A stretch of DNA of 6,457 bases. It comes from Candidatus Nanopelagicales bacterium. GTDB taxonomy: Bacteria; Actinomycetota; Actinomycetes; S36-B12. Positions within the stretch are counted from its first letter, which is position 1, and the number at the start of each line of letters is the position of its first letter. The notes under the pieces are model-generated. The model was not told the DNA's origin. It was given only the letters and a program-made list of their open reading frames with translations, and did not search any database. The stretch lies in assembly GCA_030836325.1 (NCBI GenBank), contig JAURQC010000024.1, positions 1 to 6,457 of the forward strand, in the 5' to 3' direction. Shown here in pieces: positions 1-5,930 of this stretch. A program made the position numbers and the translations under genes.

Positions 1-147
1 ATGAAGATCGGTCAGTTGTGTTTGTTCCGGCTCTCCTCGCCGGCTGAGCATCCGTATGGCTCGGCGAAGTACGGGTCGCGGTACCAAGGTCAGCGCGGTC
101 CGACACCATCTCGCTCGTTTGCGAACTTCCATCGCACCGATCTTTGA
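1..147 (+). CDS. Doubtful small open frame or tail of an upstream gene
   Basis: The frame is open from the first base of the window (which happens to read ATG) to a TGA at 145-147, giving 48 codons with no recognisable domain. Its third-position G+C is about 69%, against about 52% for the competing leftward open frame (ATG at 132, open to base 1), so the rightward reading looks somewhat more gene-like. It could be the C-terminal tail of a gene starting outside the window, or noncoding. Its stop overlaps a TTG at 144 in the frame of the next gene (TTGA), which would allow coupling, but no ribosome binding site supports that TTG. I cannot assign a function. Confidence 0.2.
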   Translation: MKIGQLCLFRLSSPAEHPYGSAKYGSRYQGQRGPTPSRSFANFHRTDL

Positions 148-176
148 AGAACAGTCCGGCAGTCACATCGAGGACG

Positions 177-182
177 CATAAT
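177..182 (+). promoter_or_regulatory. Candidate -10 box for a leaderless transcript of the secreted protein gene
   Basis: CATAAT matches TATAAT at five of six bases and ends six bases before an in-frame GTG at 189. That spacing puts the transcription start at or next to the GTG, as in leaderless actinobacterial mRNAs. No convincing -35 is visible. The same hexamer, six bases, GTG arrangement precedes the antitoxin and reductase genes. A GAGGA at 170-174 is a poor alternative as a ribosome binding site because it lies 14 bases from the GTG. Confidence 0.4.
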
Positions 183-188
183 GAACAC

Positions 189-2408
189 GTGCTTGTCCGT
201 CGGATCACAAGTCTTCTAGTCGCATTCGCACTCGCAGGAGTTTTTGCTCCGATGGCATCCGGAGTCGGCTCGGATTCCGAACCGAGTGTCAGCCCCTACT
301 CTGGCGACCTCCTCCCGACCTTCCCGTTCTGTAGCTGGTGGGTGGAGACGTCTACTCAGAACTCGAACATCCTTTACCCGGATACGAGCGCTGCCTACTG
401 GACGATGCCGTTCACCATCGATGACGACGCGCAACTGACCCTGCGCGGGTACTTCCCTGATACTCGATACTTCTCAATCCAGGTGTACGACGAGTCAGGT
501 CAACCGGATACCTCCGTGGGAGCCACGGGTATCACCGACTATCAACTCGTTCCCGACAATGGAAGCATCAACCCCTGGCAGACACAAGATCCCTATCCCT
601 CGGATCCGCAGACGTACACGCTGACGATCTCGAGCGAATCGGCAAAACCCGCCGATGCGACCAACTGGCTGTCGATGCCGTCAGCGGATACAGGGCGTAT
701 CGGCTGGCTCATGCTTCGCGTGTATCTACCCAACACTCCTCCGTACCCGGTGTCTGTGCTGGGTGACGTCACCAGCACGCAGACTCCGCCCTTCGATCTC
801 GTTGCGAAACTGCTCCCGACCGTCACGGTCGGTGCTGATGACCAGCGGCGCTCGGCGACGTTGCCGCAGTGCTCGTCCAGCCAAGGGTCGGAATTGATGG
901 GGACCACGAGCGAGGGTCGGGAGCTCAGCGGGCTGCTCTACGACACATCGGCGAACGGAGTCTTCGAGGGTCGGATGGCCCCACTCGACGAGATCGTGTC
1001 GGATCGACGCGACGCCAGTCGTTCGAGTGTGCGTGATTGCACGACCGACGCAGACGGCTGTGACCAGGAGACGGTTGACTTCGTCCGTCCAACAAACAAG
1101 CAGACTCCGTACCCCAACGCAGACAGCGCATACATCGCCGCGAGTTACACACTCGAAGATGGCGAGGCGTTGGTGGTCATGGCTCGGCTTCCCACCACCC
1201 CATGGAACATCGACGACGGCTTCGTCCCGACGCAGTGGCCGGTGGATTCCTTGCAGATGCGCTACGTCTCTTTCTGCAACTATCTGCAGGAGCCGCCCTA
1301 CCCTGCAGTGGAAGTGACCGAGGGTGGTCAGACAATCTGGGGCTGCAGCAACGACGTCGAAATCCACACTGAGGACTCCGACGACGTGATCGTCGCTGTT
1401 GTGACGGCACCGGACCAAAAGCCGACTGCATCGGATGCACTCAGCAACTTCGTGTGGCTCCCGACCAACTCCGGTCAGGAGACCGACCCGTACGTGTTCG
1501 CTATCCGCAACATGTTGCCGAACCCGAGTTTTGCGGAATCGGCCACCAATATCGCGACAACCGACGATGCGGCCGCGGCGGCCGAGGTGCTGAAGTCCTA
1601 CTACCCGATCGGTGTTATCTGCGATATCGAGGCACTCGAGGAACTCGGCCCCACCGAGTGCGGGTCAGCTCATCACCGAACGCGGATTTGTTCCGCGTCT
1701 AGTCGAGACGATGATCTGACCAAGGCCCAGCGCAAGAAGCGACTTGATGACTGCATCGCGGAATTGCGCAAGGACGAGGGGAATGTCGACGGTCTCCGGC
1801 ATCGTGCCGCGTGCCTGCTCAAGCAGGCAACGGACTGCACGGGTATGGCGCTTGCCCGAGCTGAGTTTAGGAGAGCTGTCTTGGCTCAGGCGAAACTGGC
1901 TCACGCTGATCTGACCGACGCCAATTTGCGTCAGAGCAATCTCTCCAATGCGATCTTGCACAACGCCGTGGCACGGGGTGCGGATATGAGCAAGGTGAAA
2001 GCCTCCGCTCTACAGGCCCACAACGCCGACCTCAGTGAGGTGAACTTTGCCCAGGCAGTCCTGACTCGTGCGTCCTTGGTGAAATCAAACCTGTCCGGCA
2101 GTTCGCTACGTGACACTGATGCCTCGGGTGCCGATCTGCGCGGTGCGAATCTTCGAGGCGCGGATCTTTCTGGAGCAAATCTTTCTGGAGCAAATCTTGA
2201 TGGCGCGGATCTCACTGGAGCAAAGTTGGACGGTGCGAACTTGAATGGTGCGAGCGTGCACGACGCCGTAATCGATAAGTCGTCACTGGACAAGGCCACC
2301 ACCACGAACGTGGATACCTCGACCACGCGAACCCCTACGGCTGAGTCCGTCCCCACCCGACCGTCTAATTCTTCTGAAGCAGCGGGCGATTCAGTGCGGG
2401 CGGCCTGA
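189..2408 (+). CDS. Secreted protein with duplicated beta-rich domain and C-terminal pentapeptide repeats
   Basis: From GTG 189 the protein is 739 residues; a TTG at 144 would add 15. GTG 189 is preferred because it gives a compact signal peptide (MLVRR, then a hydrophobic stretch from about residue 6 to 23, with cleavage near PMASG) and has a -10-like box at leaderless spacing. Two similar blocks follow, about residues 62-186 and 307-448. They share YP(D/N)..xAY, a threonine/acidic strand, RYxS, KPxA, a W near LP/MP, and a closing (Y/M)LPN. They faintly recall DUF1254/DUF1214-like proteins, but that is not a firm assignment. A charged helical linker (about 506-551) precedes 29 uninterrupted pentapeptides (558-702) of the A(D/N)LxG type, then a Ser/Thr-rich tail. 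All 12 cysteines lie before the repeats, consistent with disulfides outside the cytoplasm. The stop is one base from the phosphoribosyltransferase start. The function is unknown. Secretion argues against a gyrase-mimic role like that of MfpA or Qnr. Confidence 0.85.
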   Translation: MLVRRITSLLVAFALAGVFAPMASGVGSDSEPSVSPYSGDLLPTFPFCSWWVETSTQNSNILYPDTSAAYWTMPFTIDDDAQLTLRGYFPDTRYFSIQVYDESGQPDTSVGATGITDYQLVPDNGSINPWQTQDPYPSDPQTYTLTISSESAKPADATNWLSMPSADTGRIGWLMLRVYLPNTPPYPVSVLGDVTSTQTPPFDLVAKLLPTVTVGADDQRRSATLPQCSSSQGSELMGTTSEGRELSGLLYDTSANGVFEGRMAPLDEIVSDRRDASRSSVRDCTTDADGCDQETVDFVRPTNKQTPYPNADSAYIAASYTLEDGEALVVMARLPTTPWNIDDGFVPTQWPVDSLQMRYVSFCNYLQEPPYPAVEVTEGGQTIWGCSNDVEIHTEDSDDVIVAVVTAPDQKPTASDALSNFVWLPTNSGQETDPYVFAIRNMLPNPSFAESATNIATTDDAAAAAEVLKSYYPIGVICDIEALEELGPTECGSAHHRTRICSASSRDDDLTKAQRKKRLDDCIAELRKDEGNVDGLRHRAACLLKQATDCTGMALARAEFRRAVLAQAKLAHADLTDANLRQSNLSNAILHNAVARGADMSKVKASALQAHNADLSEVNFAQAVLTRASLVKSNLSGSSLRDTDASGADLRGANLRGADLSGANLSGANLDGADLTGAKLDGANLNGASVHDAVIDKSSLDKATTTNVDTSTTRTPTAESVPTRPSNSSEAAGDSVRAA
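1860..2294 (+). repeat. Pentapeptide-repeat coding region, 29 units
   Basis: Read in frame from AEFRR to SSLDK, the sequence divides without gaps into 29 five-residue units. They are most regular between 2130 and 2264 (ADLRG, ANLRG, ADLSG, ANLSG, ANLDG, ADLTG, AKLDG, ANLNG). Two central units (VKASA, LQAHN) depart from the pattern and may mark a break or cap. Pentapeptide repeats of this kind fold as a right-handed quadrilateral beta-helix with four units per turn, so 29 units would make about seven turns. This region belongs to the secreted protein gene. Confidence 0.9.
2164..2198 (+). repeat. Perfect 15-bp tandem DNA repeat inside the pentapeptide region
   Basis: The 15-base unit ATCTTTCTGGAGCAA is repeated exactly for about 2.3 copies, encoding successive (A/G)-(N/D)-L-S-G units. 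Identity at synonymous sites suggests recent duplication or slippage. The codons used here (GGA, GCA, AAT, CTT) are A/T-ending and unlike the G/C-ending codons of the flanking gene. Confidence 0.85.
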
Positions 2409-2409
2409 C

Positions 2410-2916
2410 ATGCCGATGCCACCGGACGCTGAACTCGAGACGTTCGACTACACCGACTTCGGTGTGGGGATTCGCTTTCTTGCACAGAAACTCGTGGACG
2501 ACGAGTGGATTCCTGATGCAGTTCTCGGAGTTGTCCGCGGTGGGTTGTTCGTTGCTGCCGGGATTGCCTATGCACTGGACATCAAGGATGTCCGCCACGT
2601 CAACGTGGAGTTCTATACCGATGCAGGGGAGACGCTCCCGGAACCGATGCTGATCGGTCAGGAGCCATATCTTGCGGACCTCGGTGGTAGGCGGGTGTTG
2701 GTCGCGGACGACGTGGCTGATACTGGAGCAACACTGCACTTCGTTCGAAAATTGTTGCCGGCCGATGCCGATGTTCGTGTTGCTGTCCTCTACTCGAAGC
2801 CCGCCACTACCTATCTTCCTGAGCTTGCGTGGCGCAGTACGGACAAGTGGATCCGTTTCCCGTGGATCCAGGTGCCCCCGCTTCGAATCGAGTCCGCTGG
2901 GCGGTCGTCGGTCTAG
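2410..2916 (+). CDS. Phosphoribosyltransferase, purine (xanthine/Gpt-like) type
   Basis: This 168-residue cytoplasmic protein has the type I phosphoribosyltransferase signature. VLGVVRGGLFVAAGIAYAL (residues 38-56) matches the early strand and glycine turn that binds pyrophosphate. VLVADDVADTGAT (96-108) is the PRPP-binding loop with its paired aspartates and DTGAT phosphate loop. The C-terminal KWIRFPW (146-152) resembles the base-binding edge of Gpt-like xanthine or guanine enzymes, which join a purine base to PRPP to make the nucleotide. The exact base is inferred only from that motif. ATG 2410 starts one base after the upstream stop, with no clear ribosome binding site, so translation is probably coupled. 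A second ATG at 2416 is an alternative start. Such genes often sit alone in actinobacteria and are annotated only to family level. Confidence 0.88.
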   Translation: MPMPPDAELETFDYTDFGVGIRFLAQKLVDDEWIPDAVLGVVRGGLFVAAGIAYALDIKDVRHVNVEFYTDAGETLPEPMLIGQEPYLADLGGRRVLVADDVADTGATLHFVRKLLPADADVRVAVLYSKPATTYLPELAWRSTDKWIRFPWIQVPPLRIESAGRSSV

Positions 2917-2936
2917 ATCCAGTTCGTCGGATCAGA
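2912..2936. terminator. Possible bidirectional hairpin at the convergent gene ends
   Basis: Bases 2916-2920 (GATCC) pair with 2929-2933 (GGATC) around an 8-base loop. Past a single bulged A at 2915, TCT (2912-2914) pairs with AGA (2934-2936), for eight pairs in all. On the + strand it is followed by TTGTT. The TAG of the phosphoribosyltransferase is in the left arm and the leftward TGA of the toxin is in the right arm. The stem is short and only moderately G+C rich, so termination is a guess. Confidence 0.35.
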
Positions 2937-3240
2937 TTGTTGGTGCCAGGTCGAAGGCATGGCTGATGGCATCGGCCAGTTGTTGGTCTTGTTCCGGTGT
3001 GAGTAGACCAATCTGCTCTAGAAGCTGACTGCGTCTGATCGTGGCGATGTTGTCGCAGTTGATCACGCAGTCCTCGTCGAGCCCGTTCTCGGGCCCAACG
3101 CGCACCTGGCTTCGAATGCCATGAATACGGGTCGTGATCGGGGCGACGGTCACGCTGGTGAGGTAGCCAACTGCCATCCGTCTCGTGAGCAGAACGGCGG
3201 GCCTGGTCTTGTCTATTCGCACAAGGAAGATCGGACGCAT
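2932..3240 (-). CDS. mazF: MazF/PemK-family endoribonuclease toxin
   Basis: The protein is 102 residues from the ATG at 3240-3238; a longer reading from 3282 would run back into the antitoxin gene. It is a MazF-fold toxin, a family of ribosome-independent RNases that cleave single-stranded RNA at short motifs and are blocked by a cognate antitoxin. Visible marks are the opening strand IFLVRIDKTRPAVLLTR, VTVAPITT (30-37), and DCVINCDNIATIRR (57-70), which closely resembles the equivalent stretch of M. tuberculosis MazF2 as I recall it. R13 and T36 or T37 are the likely counterparts of the catalytic Arg/Thr pair of other MazF proteins. The Gly-Ser-Glu loop of longer MazFs is missing, as in the short mycobacterial forms. 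The start overlaps the antitoxin stop (TAATG), so translation is coupled and no separate ribosome binding site is seen. Cleavage specificity cannot be predicted. Confidence 0.88.
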   Translation of the reverse strand: MRPIFLVRIDKTRPAVLLTRRMAVGYLTSVTVAPITTRIHGIRSQVRVGPENGLDEDCVINCDNIATIRRSQLLEQIGLLTPEQDQQLADAISHAFDLAPTI

Positions 3241-3473
3241 TAGTCGGTGGCCGGTTGGTTGGCGGCGGCCCAATCCACCCATGCCTCAAGTTCTGCATCG
3301 GGTTTGACGGCCGCGAGAATGGTCGCCTCCTTCTCGTAGATGAATCGGCGCAGTTCTCGGCGGAGTGCCTGTTCAATGATCGAAGCCCTACTGGAGGCCT
3401 CGCCGGCAGCCACCAGGGAATCGAGTTCGGACACCATGGCATCGGGCAGACGAATAGCGATTTGTGTGCTCAC
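3240..3473 (-). CDS. Ribbon-helix-helix antitoxin of the MazF pair
   Basis: This 77-residue protein starts at GTG 3473. Residues 3-9 (TQIAIRL) form the DNA-contacting beta strand. DAMVSELDSLVAAG (11-24) and SRASIIEQALRRELRR (28-43) make the two helices of a ribbon-helix-helix dimer. The C-terminal half (44-77) is acidic with two tryptophans (LEAWVDWAA) and is the likely toxin-binding tail. Its stop overlaps the toxin start by one base, the usual antitoxin-first order. A -10 box at leaderless spacing and a 21-bp near-palindrome lie just upstream, so the antitoxin alone or with toxin probably represses its own promoter. It could be called MazE-like or ParD-like; the fold is clear, the subfamily name is not. 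Confidence 0.85.
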   Translation of the reverse strand: MSTQIAIRLPDAMVSELDSLVAAGEASSRASIIEQALRRELRRFIYEKEATILAAVKPDAELEAWVDWAAANQPATD

Positions 3474-3479
3474 GGAGAG

Positions 3480-3488
3480 AGCATACCA
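3480..3488 (-). promoter_or_regulatory. Extended -10 promoter element of the toxin-antitoxin operon
   Basis: On the minus strand TGG-TATGCT is an extended -10 (TGn plus TAnnnT). Six bases separate it from the GTG at 3473, so the transcript should begin at or next to the start codon. No -35 hexamer is evident, as expected for an extended -10 promoter, and no ribosome binding site precedes the GTG. Confidence 0.55.
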
Positions 3489-3491
3489 AAG

Positions 3492-3512
3492 TGGGATGTA
3501 TCATGCATCCCA
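3492..3512. promoter_or_regulatory. Near-palindromic operator of the toxin-antitoxin operon
   Basis: The 21-bp sequence is symmetrical about C3502, with arms TGGGATG and CATCCCA; nine of ten base pairs match and only 3499/3505 does not. It covers about -19 to -39 relative to a start at 3473, over the -35 region. A bound ribbon-helix-helix protein there would block RNA polymerase, which fits autorepression. Confidence 0.65.
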
Positions 3513-3516
3513 ATTG

Positions 3517-5703
3517 TTAGCTGCCTTTGGCTGCCTCGAGCATGAGTCGGGCAACGTCCTTCACCTCGACACCCTCGGCCTGGCCGTCTTGCTGCTTGGC
3601 GGCGACAGCGTCGCTCATCATCACCGAGCAGAACGGGCAAGCGACCGCGACGGTCTGGGCACCGGTGGCGATGGCTTCGTCTGCACGCGTCTTGTTGATC
3701 GACGTGCCGATCTTCTCTTCCATCCACATCCGTGCACCGCCGGCGCCGCAGCAGAACGACTGCTTGCCGTGCCGCGGCATCTCGGTCAAGGCGCCGCCGG
3801 CGTCACTGATCAATTCACGTGGTGGCGTGATGACGTCGTTGTGTCGTCCCAGGTAGCACGGATCGTGGTAGGTGACAGATCGATCTACCGGCTTCACCGA
3901 AGTGAGCTTGCCGTCGTCGACTAGCTTGCTGAGCAACTCGGTGTGGTGCACAACCTCGTAGTGACCGCCCATCTGCGGGTACTCGCGGCCGAGAGTGTTG
4001 AGGCAGTGCGGACAGGTAACGACGATCTTCTTGGCCTTGATCTCGTTGAGAACTTCAACGTTCTGCATCGCCTGCATCTGGAAGAGGAACTCATTACCGG
4101 CGCGTCGAGCCGGATCACCGTTGCAGGTCTCGCCTTCGCCGAGCACCATGAACTCCACACCAGCCATGTGCAGCAGTTCCGCAACCGCCTTGGTCGTTTG
4201 CTTCGCGCGATCTTCGAACGCGCCCGCGCATCCAACCCAGAACAGGTACTCGACGTCTGCGGGAATCTGGTCCTCGCCATCCATACCGAAGACGCGGACG
4301 GGGAACTCGACCTCTGCAATCCACGCGTTGCGGTCCGAGGCATTCATGCCCCACGGGTTGCCCTTGGTCTCGATGTTCTTGAACAGCCCGTTGAGCTCGC
4401 TGGGGAACTCGCTCGCCATCAAAACCTGGTAGCGACGCATATCGGCGATGTGATCGATGTGCGCGATATCAACCGGGCACTGCTGAACGCAGGCGCCACA
4501 CATGGTGCAGCTCCACAGCACGTCGGGACTGAGTACGCCGCCGTCTGTCTGGGCCCACGGATCACCGTCGCCGTCGGCGATAAGTTGGCGCTCGGCGATA
4601 CCGAGAACATCCTCATGCACATCCGCGCGTGCATCGGGTGCGGTTTGCAGCCATGGAGCCGCTGCCTTGGACTGCTCACGCAATGCAATGGTCAACAACT
4701 TTGGGCTGAGTGGCTTCTCGGTGTTCCACGCCGGGCACTGGCTTTGGCAGCGACCGCACTCGGTGCAGGTGTTGAAGTCAAGGAGCGCTTTCCACGTGAA
4801 GTCGCCGATGGCTCCGACTCCAAGTGATGCGTCGTCATCGAGATTGTCGATGTCCTCGAAATCAATGGGCTCGCCCTTGACCATGATTGGTTGCAGTGGA
4901 CCGAGCGCCGGCTTGCCGTCGGCGTTGCGCTGGAACCAGACGTTGAAGAAGGCCAGGAATCGGTGCCAGGCGACACCCATGGTCGGCTGCACGGCGACGG
5001 TAATCAACCACGCCAGCGATACAGCGATCTTGATGAACGCAACGATCGCGATCCCGGTTTCCAGCGAAGACACAGACATCCCGGAAAGTCCGGCGCCGAT
5101 CCAAGAGGTGAACGGGAAGTTGATGGTGCTCGCCCAGCTCTCGCCCTGCAATGTGCCCAGTGCGTACTCCATCGCGCGAAGGGCGATGACGCAGATACCG
5201 ACGGCGAGGATTGTGATTTCGACGTAGTAGGCCTGCCACATCGTCGAGCCAAAGAATCGTGAATCCCGCCCTTTGGTGTCAGGGCGGTTCGCAAGACGAA
5301 CGGCGATCAAGAACAGGATCGACAGCACCATCAACCAGGCGAGGCCCTCGACTAGCCATTCGAATGGTGGGAAGTGACCGATGAGGGGAAGGGCGAAGTC
5401 CGGGTTGAGCAGTTGCCCATACGCCGTGACCAGCGTGAGGAACAAGACGGCGAAAGCCACGAGCACGATCCAGTGCGCAGTGGCGACGATCGCCCCAACG
5501 GGCTGTTGCTTGAGGCGGCTAGCTAGGAGTGACTCGCGAAGGAGCGTCGTCGTTCGTTGACCCGGGTTGTCCGAGCGGCTAATTGGCTGTCCGCCGCGGT
5601 ACGTGCGGACCATCCCCACCAAGGTGCGAGTGAAGAGAACGACGGCCACCACGGTGGCGACGACGGCGACCACGGTGAGGGCGGTAACTAGGGGTGAACT
5701 CAC
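3517..5703 (-). CDS. etfD: EtfD-like membrane iron-sulfur reductase (ETF:quinone oxidoreductase)
   Basis: The 728-residue protein resembles mycobacterial Rv0338c (EtfD), the membrane partner of EtfBA that passes electrons from acyl-CoA dehydrogenases to menaquinone. The N-terminal half has about five membrane helices (5-30, 70-96, 118-138, 159-180, 215-238), like a NarI-type quinone and heme module; H77 is a possible ligand. Two ferredoxin-type 4Fe-4S motifs follow: C313, C316, C319, C323 and C399, C402, C405, C409. Two heterodisulfide-reductase CCG domains come next: C492, C527 and C564-x2-C567, then C616, C651-C652-G and C689-x2-C692. The first has CN in place of CCG. GTG 5703 lies just before the first helix, has no ribosome binding site, and sits six bases after a TACCGT box. 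From memory the mycobacterial protein is longer (about 880 residues) with a low-complexity C-terminal extension that is absent here. A glycolate-oxidase or HdrD-like role is the main alternative. Confidence 0.85.
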   Translation of the reverse strand: MSSPLVTALTVVAVVATVVAVVLFTRTLVGMVRTYRGGQPISRSDNPGQRTTTLLRESLLASRLKQQPVGAIVATAHWIVLVAFAVLFLTLVTAYGQLLNPDFALPLIGHFPPFEWLVEGLAWLMVLSILFLIAVRLANRPDTKGRDSRFFGSTMWQAYYVEITILAVGICVIALRAMEYALGTLQGESWASTINFPFTSWIGAGLSGMSVSSLETGIAIVAFIKIAVSLAWLITVAVQPTMGVAWHRFLAFFNVWFQRNADGKPALGPLQPIMVKGEPIDFEDIDNLDDDASLGVGAIGDFTWKALLDFNTCTECGRCQSQCPAWNTEKPLSPKLLTIALREQSKAAAPWLQTAPDARADVHEDVLGIAERQLIADGDGDPWAQTDGGVLSPDVLWSCTMCGACVQQCPVDIAHIDHIADMRRYQVLMASEFPSELNGLFKNIETKGNPWGMNASDRNAWIAEVEFPVRVFGMDGEDQIPADVEYLFWVGCAGAFEDRAKQTTKAVAELLHMAGVEFMVLGEGETCNGDPARRAGNEFLFQMQAMQNVEVLNEIKAKKIVVTCPHCLNTLGREYPQMGGHYEVVHHTELLSKLVDDGKLTSVKPVDRSVTYHDPCYLGRHNDVITPPRELISDAGGALTEMPRHGKQSFCCGAGGARMWMEEKIGTSINKTRADEAIATGAQTVAVACPFCSVMMSDAVAAKQQDGQAEGVEVKDVARLMLEAAKGS

Positions 5704-5709
5704 GTTCGC

Positions 5710-5715
5710 ACGGTA
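5710..5715 (-). promoter_or_regulatory. Candidate -10 box for leaderless transcription of the reductase gene
   Basis: On the minus strand TACCGT fits the actinobacterial TAnnnT -10 pattern and is separated from the GTG at 5703 by six bases (GCGAAC). The spacing equals that seen before the antitoxin gene. No good -35 is visible. A TAnnnT at one fixed place is expected by chance about once in 64, so this rests mainly on the shared arrangement and the lack of a ribosome binding site. Confidence 0.35.
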
Positions 5716-5769
5716 CTAGGGGCAGGGATTCTCGGGCATCTCGGCTGCTCAGAGCGAGGCCGTTGCGGA

Positions 5770-5785
5770 TGTGATGTACCTCACG
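5770..5785. promoter_or_regulatory. CRP/GlxR-family binding site
   Basis: TGTGA-TGTACC-TCACG matches the CRP/GlxR consensus TGTGA-N6-TCACA at nine of ten half-site bases and carries the central TA typical of GlxR sites. Its centre is about 74 bp upstream of the proposed reductase start (5703) and about 20-30 bp upstream of the stress -35 of dnaK. Control of the reductase by cAMP and carbon status is the more natural reading, since that enzyme serves fatty-acid oxidation; effects on dnaK are possible. Confidence 0.55.
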
Positions 5786-5804
5786 TTCTCGCGGTCACAC
5801 ATGG

Positions 5805-5830
5805 GGAATACCAAGGGGGTGACATCGGTT
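5805..5830 (+). promoter_or_regulatory. SigH/SigR-type stress promoter of dnaK
   Basis: GGAAT (5805-5809) and GTT (5828-5830) are separated by 18 bases, which fits the consensus of the thiol-oxidative and heat sigma factors SigR (Streptomyces) and SigH (Mycobacterium). M. tuberculosis dnaK is known to have a SigH-dependent promoter. The start of transcription would fall near 5836-5840, at the edge of the HAIR element. Confidence 0.55.
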
Positions 5831-5836
5831 ATCACC

Positions 5837-5857
5837 TATGAGTCCATACGACTCAAG
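5837..5857. promoter_or_regulatory. HAIR element, HspR repressor binding site
   Basis: TATGAGT-N7-ACTCAAG is compared with the HAIR consensus CTTGAGT-N7-ACTCAAG. The right arm is perfect and the left arm matches five of seven. HspR, usually encoded at the end of the dnaK-grpE-dnaJ operon, binds this element with DnaK as co-repressor, so excess free DnaK shuts off its own operon and heat relieves it. The element overlaps the predicted start from the SigH-type promoter, which fits repression. Confidence 0.75.
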
Positions 5858-5863
5858 TGTTAT

Positions 5864-5884
5864 GCGCCATGATTTGCATGGCGC
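5864..5884. repeat. Perfect 8-bp inverted repeat in the dnaK leader
   Basis: GCGCCATG (5864-5871) and CATGGCGC (5877-5884) are exact reverse complements around the 5-base spacer ATTTG. It starts seven bases after the HAIR element and would form a strong stem-loop in the mRNA. It does not match CIRCE, and no T tract follows, so it is not an ordinary terminator. It may be a second operator or an mRNA-stability or attenuation structure. Confidence 0.6.
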
Positions 5885-5930
5885 GGAATGCTGAGTCACA
5901 CTGGGGACAACAGACCACCCGGATGGGCGG

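Noticed and set aside
1..132. Leftward open frame from ATG 132 running off the left edge
   Set aside because: Third-position G+C is only about 52%, there is no domain, and it competes with a slightly better rightward frame.
2164..2198. CRISPR-like or mobile-element repeat
   Set aside because: The 15-bp repeat is in frame and encodes pentapeptides; there are no spacers, terminal repeats or transposase.
1931..2575. 214-codon leftward open frame with Phe-Ala-Pro repeats
   Set aside because: Its repeats are simply the complement of the pentapeptide coding repeats.
3943..4827. 294-codon rightward open frame within the reductase gene
   Set aside because: It is antisense to the reductase over its iron-sulfur and CCG motifs, has no recognisable domain, and is the usual shadow of a high-G+C gene.
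5819..5824. GTGACA as a -35 for a housekeeping dnaK promoter
   Set aside because: No TAnnnT lies 16-19 bases downstream.
5818..5836. GGTGA-N9-TCACC inverted repeat between the stress promoter elements
   Set aside because: The arms are only five bases and the spacing fits no site I know; chance is likely.
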